Source: Verticillium longisporum
Taxonomy: Eukaryota > Ascomycota > Sordariomycetes > Glomerellales > Plectosphaerellaceae
DNA: 64,000 nucleotides
Assembly (NCBI GenBank): GCA_019188255.1
Contig: JAETXT010000009.1
Coordinates: 682,001-746,000 of the forward strand
Direction: 5' to 3'
This document shows, piece after piece, positions 42,904 through 53,567 of this stretch. The translations under genes were made by a program, and so were the position numbers. Positions within the stretch are counted from its first letter, which is position 1; every line of letters begins with the position of its first letter. Below the pieces are notes generated by a model. The model was given only the letters and a program-made list of their open reading frames with translations, searched no databases and was not told the DNA's origin.

Positions 42904-45785
42904 GCCACACAGCTCTGGTGCGATTATACCAAGGAACGTGGACATGACAGCGAATCACGCAAGGCCTTGGTCACAATTTCGGATCGATCGATAAGCCGGA
43001 TGCCACATAGCTTTCAGGAGGACACACATCATGGCGACGTCCTCACGAAGGCCATTTGTCGGTAGCAAAAAGATATCCTTGGACCACAGGCGTAAGCCTA
43101 ATGGAATACATCATACCGTGAAAACATCCAGCTGGGAACCCCTTTCTGGCAAGTGTTGCGAGTATTCAAGTGACGAGTGGCAGATGTTGGGGCCGACAGC
43201 CAGAAAGGAGACTCATGCACAAGATCTTCCTTCCATCCCCACACAGGACCATGTTCTCGTCACAGATTGTGCCCTCCGCAGGCAGCGTACGGTTGTCCAA
43301 GTACTGCCGACGCCTTGCCATGGAGAGCAAAGACTACGCGAGCAAAGTATACTACCCTACAAGCGGCAGCGTGTCAACTGCACATGGCAGGCACGAGGGA
43401 CTCGCTCCAGATCCGTCACGCTCCAGCACCAGACTCTTTTCACGTCTCACACCATATTCAAAGCCGAGGCGACGTCATGTGCCCTCCTTGACCACCCTGG
43501 GTGCCTTGCCCTGGTGGCAAGCATCTCATATCGCTTGTTGGCGGCAACGGAACACAGTATACACTCCGTGACAGCATATCTCGCCAGGTCGCCGGGTAGC
43601 TTACTTTCGCGTACATCCTCCAGATGAGATGGTGGGAAAACATCATCGTGAGAGGAGACGCTCCCATGCTTGACGGCACAGGGGATGCTCGTCCTCGGCT
43701 TCGTAAGCTCAAGGCGTCGCCATGCTGCCGGCTTCTTCGCGAACGGGAATTTTGCTATTCGATAGATTGCCTGGTGGCGAGCTAGTCGGGATGCCGTCCG
43801 CCTTAGCAGGTTGCTGGGTTGTAGAGCGGCCCGGAGTGATGACTCGGTCGCCGTCGTAGTCGATCACCAGGTCATGATGGGGATCGGTCGAGTTTCTAGC
43901 ATACCGCAGGCCATTTCTCAGAGCTCGGCTGCCGTGGGTTTGGAAAGGAGCGGCGAGCGCGCATGGATTCGTCGATGCTGGCGTCGTTACTATGCACGTT
44001 TCGCCGTCACTGTTCAAGGTCGGTGGACTGCCAAATTAGCATGAAGTCGCAGGGTTGACGCCGGTTCTCGACGACGTGCGAAAGCCGTCGATGGTAGTCC
44101 GACCAGTCCTCGAGAAATATGCTGCAATGGCGGTCCCATGGTAGCCTTGCCAGAAGCCTGAAGAGTGTACCTGTAGCAACACTTCGTCTTGCACCATGGC
44201 CCAAACTGAAGCATCACGACAGCCCGTATCAAAGGCCCCCGTTTCTGGCTGCCCTGCCTGCACCGTTGTTGGCACTGCAGTCACAACGAGACAAAGCGTC
44301 TGCACGAAAACGCCGTGCATCCATCAGACAAATCCCCTCGCCAGGCCCGCCAGAGTCAAACAGCACGTCCAGAGGCATTCGCATGGCGGGCAGCGCCAAG
44401 TAGGCGCAACGCGACTGCCGAGAAGCTTGGCCGCGGGGGACAGGGTGGGTTCATGATTGTGCTTTGGCCTTGAGGGGTGCTTGTCGGATGTGGGTGAGAC
44501 ATTTGCAGGGTTGGGCTCAGGGTGGTGGAGGCTGCTGTGTTTGTAGCCTTCAGGACGTGGAATGGGATGGAATGATTGTGCAGCATCGAGGCCGTGGCGA
44601 TAGGCTGCTGAGTGCAGCTGCGATGGGCATCAATGGTCATGATGCGCTGGACAATAGCAGGCCGTCGGCTTCATGGCTGGAGATTATTTTGGCGGGAGAG
44701 ACGAGTCTGGAGAGACGAGTCTGGAGAGACACACTCGGAGACAATGCTCTGTGGCGGGCACTGTGACGGGCCGGGGCTAGCGAGCGTACAGGGCACGCAG
44801 GCTGCTGCCTCACTGAAGAGCGCTGCGGCGGGGTCTGCTGAAGAGGACGGATCGCCGTGCCGTCACGCTGGTCGCCGCCATCCTCTTTCTCGTTGTCTTC
44901 ACATGGGCATTGCTGTGCAGCTAGAGTCGGCTCTCGTATTGTTGCGTGTCATTTTGATGCTTAAAAGAGGCTTCGACACTTGAACGATGCCTGGTACTGC
45001 CTCTTTGCAGTGGAGTGGCCTAGAAGCGCTGGTTCCCCGATTTAAGGTAGGGTACGCGTCTCTCTGCTCCGTTGCAGCGCTATTCTTTGGGAATAGCTTC
45101 ACGTCAGGGGGATCGGTCAGAACGTTACATGTAGGCCATGTCCACGGCTGACCTGGGGCTGCACACGACTGACCCGGGGCTGCACAGGAAAAGGAAGAGG
45201 ACGCAAGGGAGAGAGCGAGATCCCAGCGGCTCCACACGCGACGGAACAAGCATTGCTGTCAGGTCCCTCCCTTATCTGGTGGTCCCTGTCGACGGCCGCA
45301 TCGCGGGGTCGTGTTTGCCGTTCCCCTTGCATGCTCTGGGCCCCGGGGCCGCGACTCGTCGTGTCTCCTAATAAGAGAGCTCGTATAGGGCTCGTCGGCG
45401 TGTTTTCCAGGCATGATCCCAACGTACAGTACATGTATGCCTGCGACACATGGAGACACGGACTCACCCATGGATTGGTCGTCAGGAAATTGCTCGTGGA
45501 AGCGAAAACTGCCGTGTGGCTGCATGAACCGCGCGACGCCACAGGCCAAAAGCGCGCCATGCCGAGCGGCGGCTCAGGGGGTCGAGATCGACGAAACGCG
45601 TGAGGCGAGAGAGAAGACGGGGCCAACTTGTCGGGGGTCCGGCACGTTGGGTGAGCAGAAAGCAGCGCAGTCGAATGGAAATTCGGTGCGTGGCGCGGGT
45701 CGCGAAGAATACCCAAGGTACCTACCTAAGGTAAGGTACCGAGGTAGGTAGTTAGGCAGCGGCATTTCCGGACGGTCGCAGAGAT
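42904..45785. other. Gene-poor tract of 2.9 kb
   Basis: No convincing gene. A 198-residue frame at 43031-43627 lacks any domain. Minus-strand frames at 43709-44320 include a possible signal peptide (LCLVVTAVPTTVQAG), but the reading frame breaks and needs a weak donor, so it could be a decayed small secreted protein gene. Short local duplications occur at 44697-44730 (14-bp unit) and 45147-45186 (21-bp unit). A GGTACC-rich segment closes the tract at about 45715-45755. Confidence 0.4.
45715..45755. repeat. GGTACC-rich palindromic cluster, left copy
   Basis: GGTACCTACCTAAGGTAAGG and similar steps form overlapping palindromes with GGTA/TACC arms. The same composition recurs at 47513-47640. Confidence 0.6.
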
Positions 45786-45818
45786 TTGTGTGTTGCGCAG
45801 GCGCTGGGAGGAGAGGAG

Positions 45819-46278
45819 GAGAGGGGGAGAGGGGGAGAGGGGGAGAGGGGGAGAGGGGGAGAGGGGGAGAGGGGGAGAGGGGGAGAGGGGGAGAGGGGGA
45901 GGAGAGGGGGAGGGGGAGAGGGGGAGAGGGGGAGGGGGAGAGGGGGAGAGGGGGAGAGGGGGAGAGGGGGAGAGGGAGAGGGGGAGAGGGGGAGAGGGGG
46001 AGAGGGGGAGAGGGGGAGAGGGGGAGAGGGGGAGAGGGGGAGAGGGGGAGAGGGGGAGAGGGGGAGAGGGGGAGAGGGGGAGAGGGAGAGGGGGAGAGGG
46101 GGAGAGGGGGAGAGGGGGGAGAGGGAGAGGGGAGAGGGGGAGAGGGGGAGAGGGGGAGAGGAGAGGGGGAGAGGGGGAGAGGGGGAGAGGGGGAGAGGGG
46201 GAGAGGGGGAGAGGGGGAGAGGGGGAGAGGGGGAGAGGGGGAGAGGGGGAGAGGGGGAGAGGGGGAGAGGGGGAGAGG
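45819..46278 (+). repeat. 8-bp polypurine array (AGAGGGGG)n
   Basis: About 460 bp of nearly uninterrupted AGAGGGGG units, roughly 55 copies with a few shortened ones (near 45900, 45935, 45975, 46085, 46120 and 46160). The + strand is all purine, with G5 runs every 8 bp. An 8-bp unit reads as the same 8-residue repeat (ERGRGGEG) in every forward frame, so the long open frames across it are artefacts. The array is followed by AGCAGAG-type degenerate copies to about 46316. G-quadruplex or triplex formation is possible. Confidence 0.95.
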
Positions 46279-46542
46279 AGCAGAGGAGCAGAGAGCAGAG
46301 TAGCAGAGTAGCAGAGACAAGATGGACATGGGGTCAGAGCGCGACGCAGACTCCCTGTGGCTTCACCCGACGGCCAGACGGCATGACGAGCAAGACACAG
46401 GAGAGGGAGGCCAGAGGAGAGCCCGAGGCATCAGATTACATGGTGCTGTAGGCAGGCAGCGCATCGTATTCTGCGATAACGCCGTAGAATTGGCCCAACA
46501 ATGGCTCCACCCTGTACGAGATTTTCCTTTTCGCTCCCCTAA

Positions 46543-46652
46543 CTCTAACTCTTTCGGTCCCTACCTCTAACTCCTTCGGTCCCTACCTCTAACTATTTCG
46601 GTCCCTACCTCTAACTCTTTCGGTCCCTACCTCTAACTCTCGCGGTCCCCTA
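46543..46652 (+). repeat. 22-bp tandem repeat, five units
   Basis: Units of CTCTAACTCTTTCGGTCC plus CTAC start at 46543, 46565, 46587, 46609 and 46631, the last diverged. The CTAAC steps recall telomere-like CCCTAA but are not a telomeric array. Confidence 0.9.
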
Positions 46653-47112
46653 GCTCCAACTCGTTTCGTCCTACGGTAAAGTTTGGCCTTTTTGGGCACC
46701 ATTGCAGGCGCCCATGTTTGTTGCTCTCCCCCTTTTTATGCTTTCCGTGGCATTCATTTTGAGGTGCATCGCCATGGTGCGAATCCCCTCACTCTGTGGC
46801 TGCCCGCCAGCCTTGGCCATCATCGCCTTGCGCTGCGCTGACCAGCCTCACGATCCCGATGACACCCGCCCGCCACGATACCCCCACTCCACTCGCCGGG
46901 GGGCTAGCCACGGAGTTCGGCCCCTTGGCCCCTGATCGAGTGAAGGTAGCCCCCCTCCCCCTGATCGAGTAAAGGTCGGCGTGTCGAAGGGTCGAAGGGG
47001 GGGGGCGAGCGGCCCAAGACGCCAGCCCGAAAGCTTAGCACACCAGATTCAACGTGACATATGCAGGCCACATCCCATCCTCCTGGCGCTGGCGTCTCGC
47101 CGATTGGCCCAT

Positions 47113-47169
47113 GACCCATGCTCTCGCCAGCGACCCATGCTCTCGCCAGCGACCCATGCTCTCGCCAGC
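47113..47169 (+). repeat. 19-bp tandem repeat, three exact units
   Basis: GACCCATGCTCTCGCCAGC occurs three times without change at 47113, 47132 and 47151. No open frame of note depends on it. Confidence 0.95.
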
Positions 47170-47512
47170 AGACCCTACGTCCGTACCATGTCCTATGTAC
47201 CATGCAGCCGTAGATCGTATTTCCAGCTGCGAAAAAAATGCTGTTATCGGGCTAGCGCTCAGAACGGGAGGGGCCAAGGGGGGCCTGTTGTGTGGTGGTT
47301 TCTGGGAACGGGTGCTCCCCTTTTCCAGCGTGCTTTGGAATGCTCGACCCCCCCCTATATCGTTAGCCTCGCTGTCGACCTATTTCTGGATGCAGCTGGG
47401 CGCCGGCCAAGAGCTGGCCGCCTGGACGTGGACGCGGACGGGTTGTGTTGCTCCCTGTGTGGCCTCCCCGATCATTGGCCTCGTTCTCTTTTTTGAGTTG
47501 AGCTAGCTCGCG

Positions 47513-47640
47513 TAGGTACCTACAGTACATTCACATGTACATGGTCCTCATAGGTACCTAGGTCCCTTCCTTACCTTAGGTACCTCAAGGTAGGTACCTT
47601 AAGGTAGGTACCAAGGTACATGTAAGGTAGGCAGGTACGT
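47513..47640. repeat. GGTACC-rich palindromic cluster, right copy
   Basis: Repeated GGTACCT and AAGGTA steps alternate in both orientations across about 130 bp upstream of the GT34 gene. The arms can pair with each other in many registers. Similar clusters are known from other sordariomycete intergenic DNA; function is unclear. Confidence 0.65.
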
Positions 47641-47830
47641 TACGGCGTCCCTCTCACGGCCCTCAACGTTTTTGGCTTCACTTTTATTTTTCCCCTCTCT
47701 CTCTGCGATCTGATTCTGGCTTCTCCATTCATCCGCCGTTGCATCTGGCCTTTGACCTACTTCGCCATCTGCCACTGCGACTTGTCACCCACATTGCTCC
47801 ATTGCTCGCCATCACCTCCCATCATCCATC

Positions 47831-49160
47831 ATGGGCCTCGCGTCCCCGGCCTCCATGTACCACCAGATGCGTGTGCGCGGCCTGCAAAGGCCCGCCACCA
47901 TCTCCGTCATCTTCGGCGCCGTCCTCGCCTTCGTCTACGTCCTGCTGCAGTCCTCGGCGCCCTGGAACCTGACCTCGTCACATCCACGGTATTGTCAATC
48001 TCCGCTGCCTCCGCCCTCGCTTTGTCATACCGTGCCTCTTCTGACAGCTCTCCAGGTTAGGCAAGGAGTACAAGATCCCCGTCCGCCAGATCGAGGGCCT
48101 CGCCGACGCCATCGCCGACATGTGGCGCCCGCTCGCCCTCGACATCCACGCCGACAACTTCACGGCCTGGCTCTGGGGCGACCGCGGCACGCCGTACGTC
48201 ATGCCCGCCAAGGCCAAGCGCCACTGGACCGCGCCCCTCGGCAAGGACGTGCTCATCCTCGACGTCGACACGCGCCCGCTCGAGCAGATGCGCTCCAAGG
48301 GCCGCGTCCAGAGCGACTTTCGCGCCCTGTTCGAGGACGACCAGCTGACGCCGCGCTTTGCCGGCATGCTGAACCACTACATCTACGGTATGTTGCCGAG
48401 TCAATGACTTGAGGATATGACTTTAGGATCTTTCTTGATCTTTCTGACCGTCCCAGCTCGGATCCACGGCTACGACTACAAGTTCATCCACGCCTCGGAG
48501 CTCACCGACCGCCACCAGACGTGGGTCAAGGTGCCGGCCATCAAGGAGGCCCTGCTCAAGTACAAGTTTGTCGTCTTCGCCGACGCCGACGCCCTCTTCA
48601 ACCAGCCCGACGTGCCCCTCGAGTGGATGCTCAACTACTGGAACGTCCACCCCAAGACGCTCGTCGCCATGGCCGAGGACCCCAACTCGCCCACGAACCA
48701 GGACCCCAAGGGCTGGGTGCTCTGGAACACGGGCTTCATCGTCGCCCAGCAGGGCGAGCGCACCCAGGAGCTCTTCCGCCAGTGGGACGACTGCCCCGCC
48801 GGCCGCCAGTTCCCCGACTGCAAGCGCTGGGCCCACGACTGGGCCCACGAGCAGGCCGCCTTCGGCCACCACCTGCGCTACGCCTGGAACAAGACGGACG
48901 ACCTGCGCGCCATTGCCTGCATGGACGCCAACGGCGCCCACCACTGCGGCGACCGTAAGTGCCTCGGCATCTACGTCTCCCACCACTGGGGCAAGAAGGA
49001 CGAGCCCATCCAGGACCTGTGGCGCCTCGTCACTCGCGCCGTCACGCGCTACGCCCGCCAGGACCGCCCTGATCTCATCTTCAAGGCCTTTATCAACCCC
49101 ATCCGCCCGCCGCCCAACTGGGCCTTTTACGATGAAATGTTACGATTCGACGAGGCGTAG
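47831..49160 (+). CDS. GT34-family glycosyltransferase (GMA12/MNN10)
   Basis: Three exons (47831-47988, 48056-48387, 48457-49160) give 397 residues. A short cytosolic tail and one hydrophobic segment (TISVIFGAVLAFVYVLL) make a type II Golgi membrane protein. The catalytic part has KDVLILDVDTRPLE, YDYKFIHASEL, KYKFVVFADADALFNQP with the DxD metal motif, GWVLWNTGFIVAQQG and HEQAAFGHHL. Members transfer galactose or alpha-1,6-mannose to N- and O-glycans. The codons are very C-rich at third positions, typical of well expressed genes here, unlike the gene-poor tract to the left. Confidence 0.93.
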
Positions 49161-50352
49161 GTGGCCTTTTTTGCGGTCGCTGCCTCTTTGGTTGCACTGG
49201 CGCTCGGCACGGTATGGTGGTGCGGATTTGGTGTTTTGCGGAGTATAGACGGCAGCGTGTTTTACGACTTTTTCCTTTCCCGGGCATTATGGGTGTATGG
49301 GACCCTATTTCTTTACACAACAACAACAACAAACATCACAAGCCTTGTAATTTCCGATTCAGCCTGCTTTCCCCCCGAACTTGGATACAGCTCGTTTCCT
49401 AACGCCTGTACTACTACACGACGGCATCGAGGAGAGGTCTCCTTTCCGAAAAGACATGGGCGGGAACTCGTACCTTGACGGGTTCGAAATGTCTTTTGGT
49501 GCGAAGAAATGCGTCGACTATCATGTCGCCAGCGAAACCACTTGGAAATAGAGGTCTCGCCTCCAAAGAAGAAAAGTTTAAGTCCCGATCGGCCTGACGG
49601 CCAGACCTGGGCGAGATGCACAGCGTTCAGATGTCATGCTTCCCGTCACCGACGATGCGATACTCTATTCACTGCCAGCATTATCACACGGCCCAAGAAC
49701 CGGCCCAAGAACCGGCGTCTCCCTTGTGTTGACAGACGACATGCCCAGCTCAGCTGTTGTTCGGGGCGAGCATTGTCAGAACCATGCCTCACGAGAGTGC
49801 CGTTCCTCGCTATTGGGCATCAACCGAAACAAACAATGCACACGTTGCAACATCTTTCGCATAAGGTTCATGGCACAAGGTTTGGCTACTGGGTCCTCAT
49901 TCCCATCGTGCCCGAGTCAGCATTCCCAATGCTCCGCCCCAATCATGAGCGGCGACCGGGCGACGCGGCAGTCTTCAGCGGCACCCGTCAGACTCGGCAA
50001 ATCCCTGACCTGGGGACGGGCATTGTCGTGCCACATGCCGTCACGGCTGTGCGTGCCACTCGGATTGAGGAATGCCGGCAATACAGACACATCCTGCCAA
50101 TCGAATGCCGCCAAGGAGGACAATACGCAGCGGCGTTTCGCGCCCTGTATTTCCTGTCTCTATCAGGCATTGCGCCAATCTAGCGGCGCCTTGCACGCGG
50201 CAACCAAACGCCCGCCCGTCCACGATATACCAAAATAGGTAGTTGAGCCCAAAAAATAACCATCTTGATGCCATCTTGTCCTCGCGTCCTTGGTGATCGT
50301 ACCTCATTGTCATTCGCCTGCTCGCTCACATCCACAGCCAAACCCACAACCC
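49161..50352. other. Convergent intergenic region, GT34 / Zn2Cys6 gene
   Basis: Nearly 1.2 kb between two convergent stops. A short direct repeat (GGCCCAAGAACC, twice) lies at about 49691-49714. Open frames up to 224 codons (49509-50183) show no domain and no fungal coding character. Confidence 0.45.
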
Positions 50353-51777
50353 CTACGACAACCCAATACCAGCACTCATCGCAGGATCCCAGGCCCCCCA
50401 GACAGCCAGCCCGACCTCGCCCCGCGCCCACGCCACGCCCTCCTGCGCCGCCGGCAGAAACGCCAGCTCTGTCTCAGGCAGCGCCTCAGACAGCTCGGCC
50501 ACGAGACACGCCCCAACGCCGGCCGCCCACCAGCACCGCAGCCCCATCCTGTGCAGCAGCACGCCCCAGTGCATGACGACCAGCAGCGCCAGGGGCTCGC
50601 CGCCGCCGACGGCCGCCGCGAACCCGGGCCCCGCGACGCTCGGAAACGACGCGCTGTGCCCCGGCACCAGCCCCGTCGCGTCCTCGGCGAAGCACGTGCC
50701 CAGGTGGAACACGGCGCGCCGGTACATCTCGTGCCGCGAGACCGGCGGCCCCTGCTGCGGCTGCGGCTGCGACTGCTCGGCGTGGAGGAGGGTGGCGCGC
50801 GTCGGCTTCTGGCTGTCGGGGTAGTAGGCGGCAGGCTCGTGCAGGGCGTCGTTGACGGCGTACAGGCGGGCGAGGGGCGCGCGCGTCGCGGCGTCGCAGG
50901 CGTCGATGCTCGCCGGCAGCCGCAGGAGGCTCTGCAGGGCGGTGGCGGGGCTGGCGGCGAGCAGGGCGTCGAGGCCCGCGTCGGCGGCCGCTGCGCCGGA
51001 CGGGGCGGCCTGCGACCAGAGGGCGAAGATGGCGGCCGCGCGGCTCCGGGCCGTGCCGCCGGCGCGCGTCGCGCTGAAGACGGCGAGCTGGTAGGCTGTG
51101 TGGGCGGCGGTGGCGACGTGCGCGAGCCAGTCGTGCGCGTGGTGCGCCGCCCGCGCGCGGACGTGGCGGTCGAGGGCCAAGGCGGCGGCGTCGTGGTAGG
51201 CGAGGGCGCTGCGGACGTACGAGGCTGCGTCGGCCTCGGTCTGGGCGACGTGCACGGCGAGGTCGAGGGACGTCAGGGCGAACATGATGCGCAGGACGAA
51301 ATCGTGGCGGAGGCCCTCGCGCGGCAGGACGGTCTGCATGAGCGGGTACTCTTCCGGGTGGCACGTCATGACGAGGTACGTGTGCGTCGACCAGCGGTGC
51401 ATGAGCTCGAGCTCGAGCAGCCGGCGGGGTTCCGGCGAGGGCTGGAGCTCGGGCGACGACGAGAAGGACGTTTCGCTCGGCGACGGCATCCGCGACGCCT
51501 GCGGTGGTGAGAGGGACGACGACCCGCTGCTCTGGCTTGTCTCGGACGGCAGACCGACGGCCAGGCAGGACGAGGGGTCGAGGTGTGCGGGCGCGTCGAG
51601 CTGGGCCGCGGAGGCGGTCGGACTCTGGCCGTAGGAGCATGTCGTTTTTCGCACCACGCAGTTGGCACACGGCGGGCCTTGCTCGTCGCATTTGACGTGT
51701 CTTTTCTTGCAGTTGAGACATCCTCTGCGGGATTTCGAGTGCGTCTGCCGCTGTTTCATCGTCCTCTCTCTTCTCAT
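50353..51777 (-). CDS. Upc2-like Zn2Cys6 transcription factor
   Basis: A single exon; the start is placed at MRRERTMKQRQTHSKSRRG (51777, 474 residues). ATGs at 51759 and 51915 are alternatives. The zinc cluster is RRGCLNCKKRHVKC, then CANCVVRKTTC, very near the N-terminus as in Upc2-type regulators. A Ser/Pro-rich linker leads to LELELMHRWSTHTYLVM, the usual entry to the regulatory domain of this group. The rest is Ala-rich, with LLRLPASIDACD. The gene is extremely GC-rich, which leaves long open frames antisense to it. Target genes are unknown. Confidence 0.85.
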   Translation of the reverse strand: MRRERTMKQRQTHSKSRRGCLNCKKRHVKCDEQGPPCANCVVRKTTCSYGQSPTASAAQLDAPAHLDPSSCLAVGLPSETSQSSGSSSLSPPQASRMPSPSETSFSSSPELQPSPEPRRLLELELMHRWSTHTYLVMTCHPEEYPLMQTVLPREGLRHDFVLRIMFALTSLDLAVHVAQTEADAASYVRSALAYHDAAALALDRHVRARAAHHAHDWLAHVATAAHTAYQLAVFSATRAGGTARSRAAAIFALWSQAAPSGAAAADAGLDALLAASPATALQSLLRLPASIDACDAATRAPLARLYAVNDALHEPAAYYPDSQKPTRATLLHAEQSQPQPQQGPPVSRHEMYRRAVFHLGTCFAEDATGLVPGHSASFPSVAGPGFAAAVGGGEPLALLVVMHWGVLLHRMGLRCWWAAGVGACLVAELSEALPETELAFLPAAQEGVAWARGEVGLAVWGAWDPAMSAGIGLS

Positions 51778-52925
51778 GGTGCCTCGCTGTGCTCCTGTAT
51801 ACCTACCCAGGCACTTGACGGTAGTGGCTGCGCGGGACGAGGTGCTTTTCGAGTCGTGGGCCACTGTCTGTTGCTGGGGATGTGTCTCGTCTCCGTCGTC
51901 ACTGGGCGTGAACAAACAGGCGGGGAACCAACTTACGTCAAACCCTCAGTCCACCACCTGTGGGAAACTCCACAACGGGCATCGCGACTTTAATACAAGT
52001 CTCAGTCTCACTTCCTCTCGAGGTCCCCCTAAAAATGCAAGTGAAGTCAAGCTCCATCACGTGCCATCACCTTGGGGGCGAATCGGGGGGCCTCAGCCCT
52101 ACCGACTCACTCATCCGCCGTGCTGGCTCTGACGTTCGACTGCACGTTGACGACGTGGCTGTGCCAGCGGCATCCATCTGCTGTCTTTTCTTTTGGGAAT
52201 ACGCGGAGAAACAGCCAATGGCGGCTCCTCGTCTCCCATGCAGAGATCGACATGTCGGCCGGATTGCTTCGGTACGCCCGCCCGACTGGGTCTGCCCTCC
52301 GATGCACCTTCATCAACGGGTCCCGAACCCCCAACTGAACGCTTCGTCTTTTTCCTGTTGGTTCACACCAATCTTGCTTGCCGCCCGCTGCTTGGCCGTT
52401 CATGCCGTGCCGCTTGCAGACGAGCCCGACCAACGGTGTCACGGCCTCAGTCAGCGCCGTATGCCGGGTCGCGGGTGATTGGGCCGTGTCGAGTACGAAG
52501 GATCAGACTAACGAGCAGTGTCTTCGCTTGGGCGCACAGCTAGCGGCGCCCGAGTTGGCATTGTAAGTTATGTCCCTTCTCGATCACTAGGCCACACAAA
52601 TCAAGCTTCGCGTGCAAGCCACCCGCTTCCTCGAGATGATCTGCCTCCCCCCCACCTCCACATGTTGACTGTTCCCTCCTTTCCGAGACAAGCCAAGCGA
52701 GACGGTGTAAGCACGACAGCTCACACTCACTGCCCGCGCTCTGTAGCCCGCATGCGGGAGGGGGTGGGGGCGGAAACGCCTGGCGTCAACTTGTCAGTTT
52801 GACATGTCAGTGCGAGGAACATGCCAGCTGGAAAAGCCCCGCACTTGAATAGCCTTAGATCACACAGAGAGGTTGCCGGTATGATCCCCGCTGAGAATCC
52901 CGAAATTCAACAAAGCAACCTGCCT
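51778..52925. promoter_or_regulatory. Promoter region of the Upc2-like gene and tRNA flank
   Basis: About 1.15 kb with no recognisable gene. Several overlapping open frames on both strands look random. It includes a GGGAGGGGGTGGGGGCGG run at about 52755-52772. Confidence 0.4.
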
Positions 52926-52998
52926 GCCCGGCTAGCTCAATCGGTAGAGCGTGAGACTCTTAATCTCAAGGTTGGGGGTTCGAGCCCCCCGTTGGGCT
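52926..52998 (+). tRNA. tRNA-Lys (CUU)
   Basis: A full 73-nt cloverleaf. The acceptor arms GCCCGGC / GTTGGGC pair with two G-U wobbles, the D stem is GCTC/GAGC, and the anticodon stem is TGAGA/TCTCA around loop CTCTTAA with anticodon CTT. The T stem is GGGGG/CCCCC around TTCGAGC. There is no intron. It reads AAG codons, the preferred lysine codon in these genes. A T4 tract 33 nt downstream fits Pol III termination. Confidence 0.96.
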
Positions 52999-53567
52999 CA
53001 ATTCCTGACGCTGCTTCATTGAAGCTCATCTTTTGTTTTCGGCCCGTTCATCTTTTGAGATCTTTTTAGGGAGCCATGATGTTAGACTTTTGTCTATGGG
53101 AACAGTCAGGGCTGCTGCCTAATGTCATAGTCTGAAAGAAGACTTGAGAATTCAAGTTGTTAAGCATGTGCGACCAAGTTCAAAAGACCCAAGATACACA
53201 TCTATATAAAGAACTTTATCCTGCACCTGCCATCATATGCAAGTACATATTGATATTGCAACATACATGGAAAATGAGGCTCACTTTGTCTGTTCATTAT
53301 GCTGCTAGGAGTAAATAGGCCAATCGCGCTCTTCGCCTAGGCCCTCAATCACTTGGGGAAGGCGCGTCTAAATCACATTCAAGAGGCCCATAGCCAACTT
53401 GAGAGTGCAAACTTGACAGTTCACTATTCTGATGTGAATCTGTCTATCCGCACGCCTGAAAAACTTTGCAACAACATCAGCCGCCCTAACTCAACTCTTC
53501 AACACGCATCACGATACCGTACCTATAGCAGAGATCGACACCTCGTTTGTCAGAGCACTGAGCTACC
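52999..53567. other. tRNA 3' flank and promoter of the next gene
   Basis: AT-richer than its surroundings. TTTTG and TTTT stops lie at 53031-53039, and a longer T5 at about 53062. There is a pseudo-TATA (TATATAAAG) at about 53202, about 365 bp before the downstream ATG. No gene was seen. Confidence 0.45.
53031..53039 (+). terminator. Probable RNA polymerase III terminator of tRNA-Lys
   Basis: The first T4 run downstream of the tRNA begins 33 nt after its end, followed directly by a second T4. Confidence 0.6.

Larger units (their letters stand above)
46279..47830. other. Gene-poor, repeat-rich tract
   Basis: No gene recognised over 1.55 kb. It carries the three repeat types listed separately and a near-repeat of CCCTGATCGAGT at about 46928 and 46958. 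The final 120 bp are pyrimidine-rich and form the promoter of the GT34 gene. Confidence 0.5.

Noticed and set aside
43031..43627. 198-codon frame as a gene
   Set aside because: No domain, no intron logic, no codon preference; random-looking composition.
45574..46451. Long open frames (171-251 codons) on both strands
   Set aside because: They are produced by the 8-bp array, which reads as a simple 8-residue repeat in every frame; no real coding signal.
46543..46652. Interstitial telomere array
   Set aside because: The unit is 22 bp and not TTAGGG/CCCTAA; only short CTAAC steps resemble it.
46543..47169. CRISPR-like spacing of repeats
   Set aside because: Repeats are directly adjacent without unique spacers, and the genome is eukaryotic.
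50290..51510. 406-codon frame on the + strand and a 411-codon minus frame
   Set aside because: Shadows of the Upc2-like gene; compositions are Arg/Pro- or Val/Gly-biased and contain no domain.
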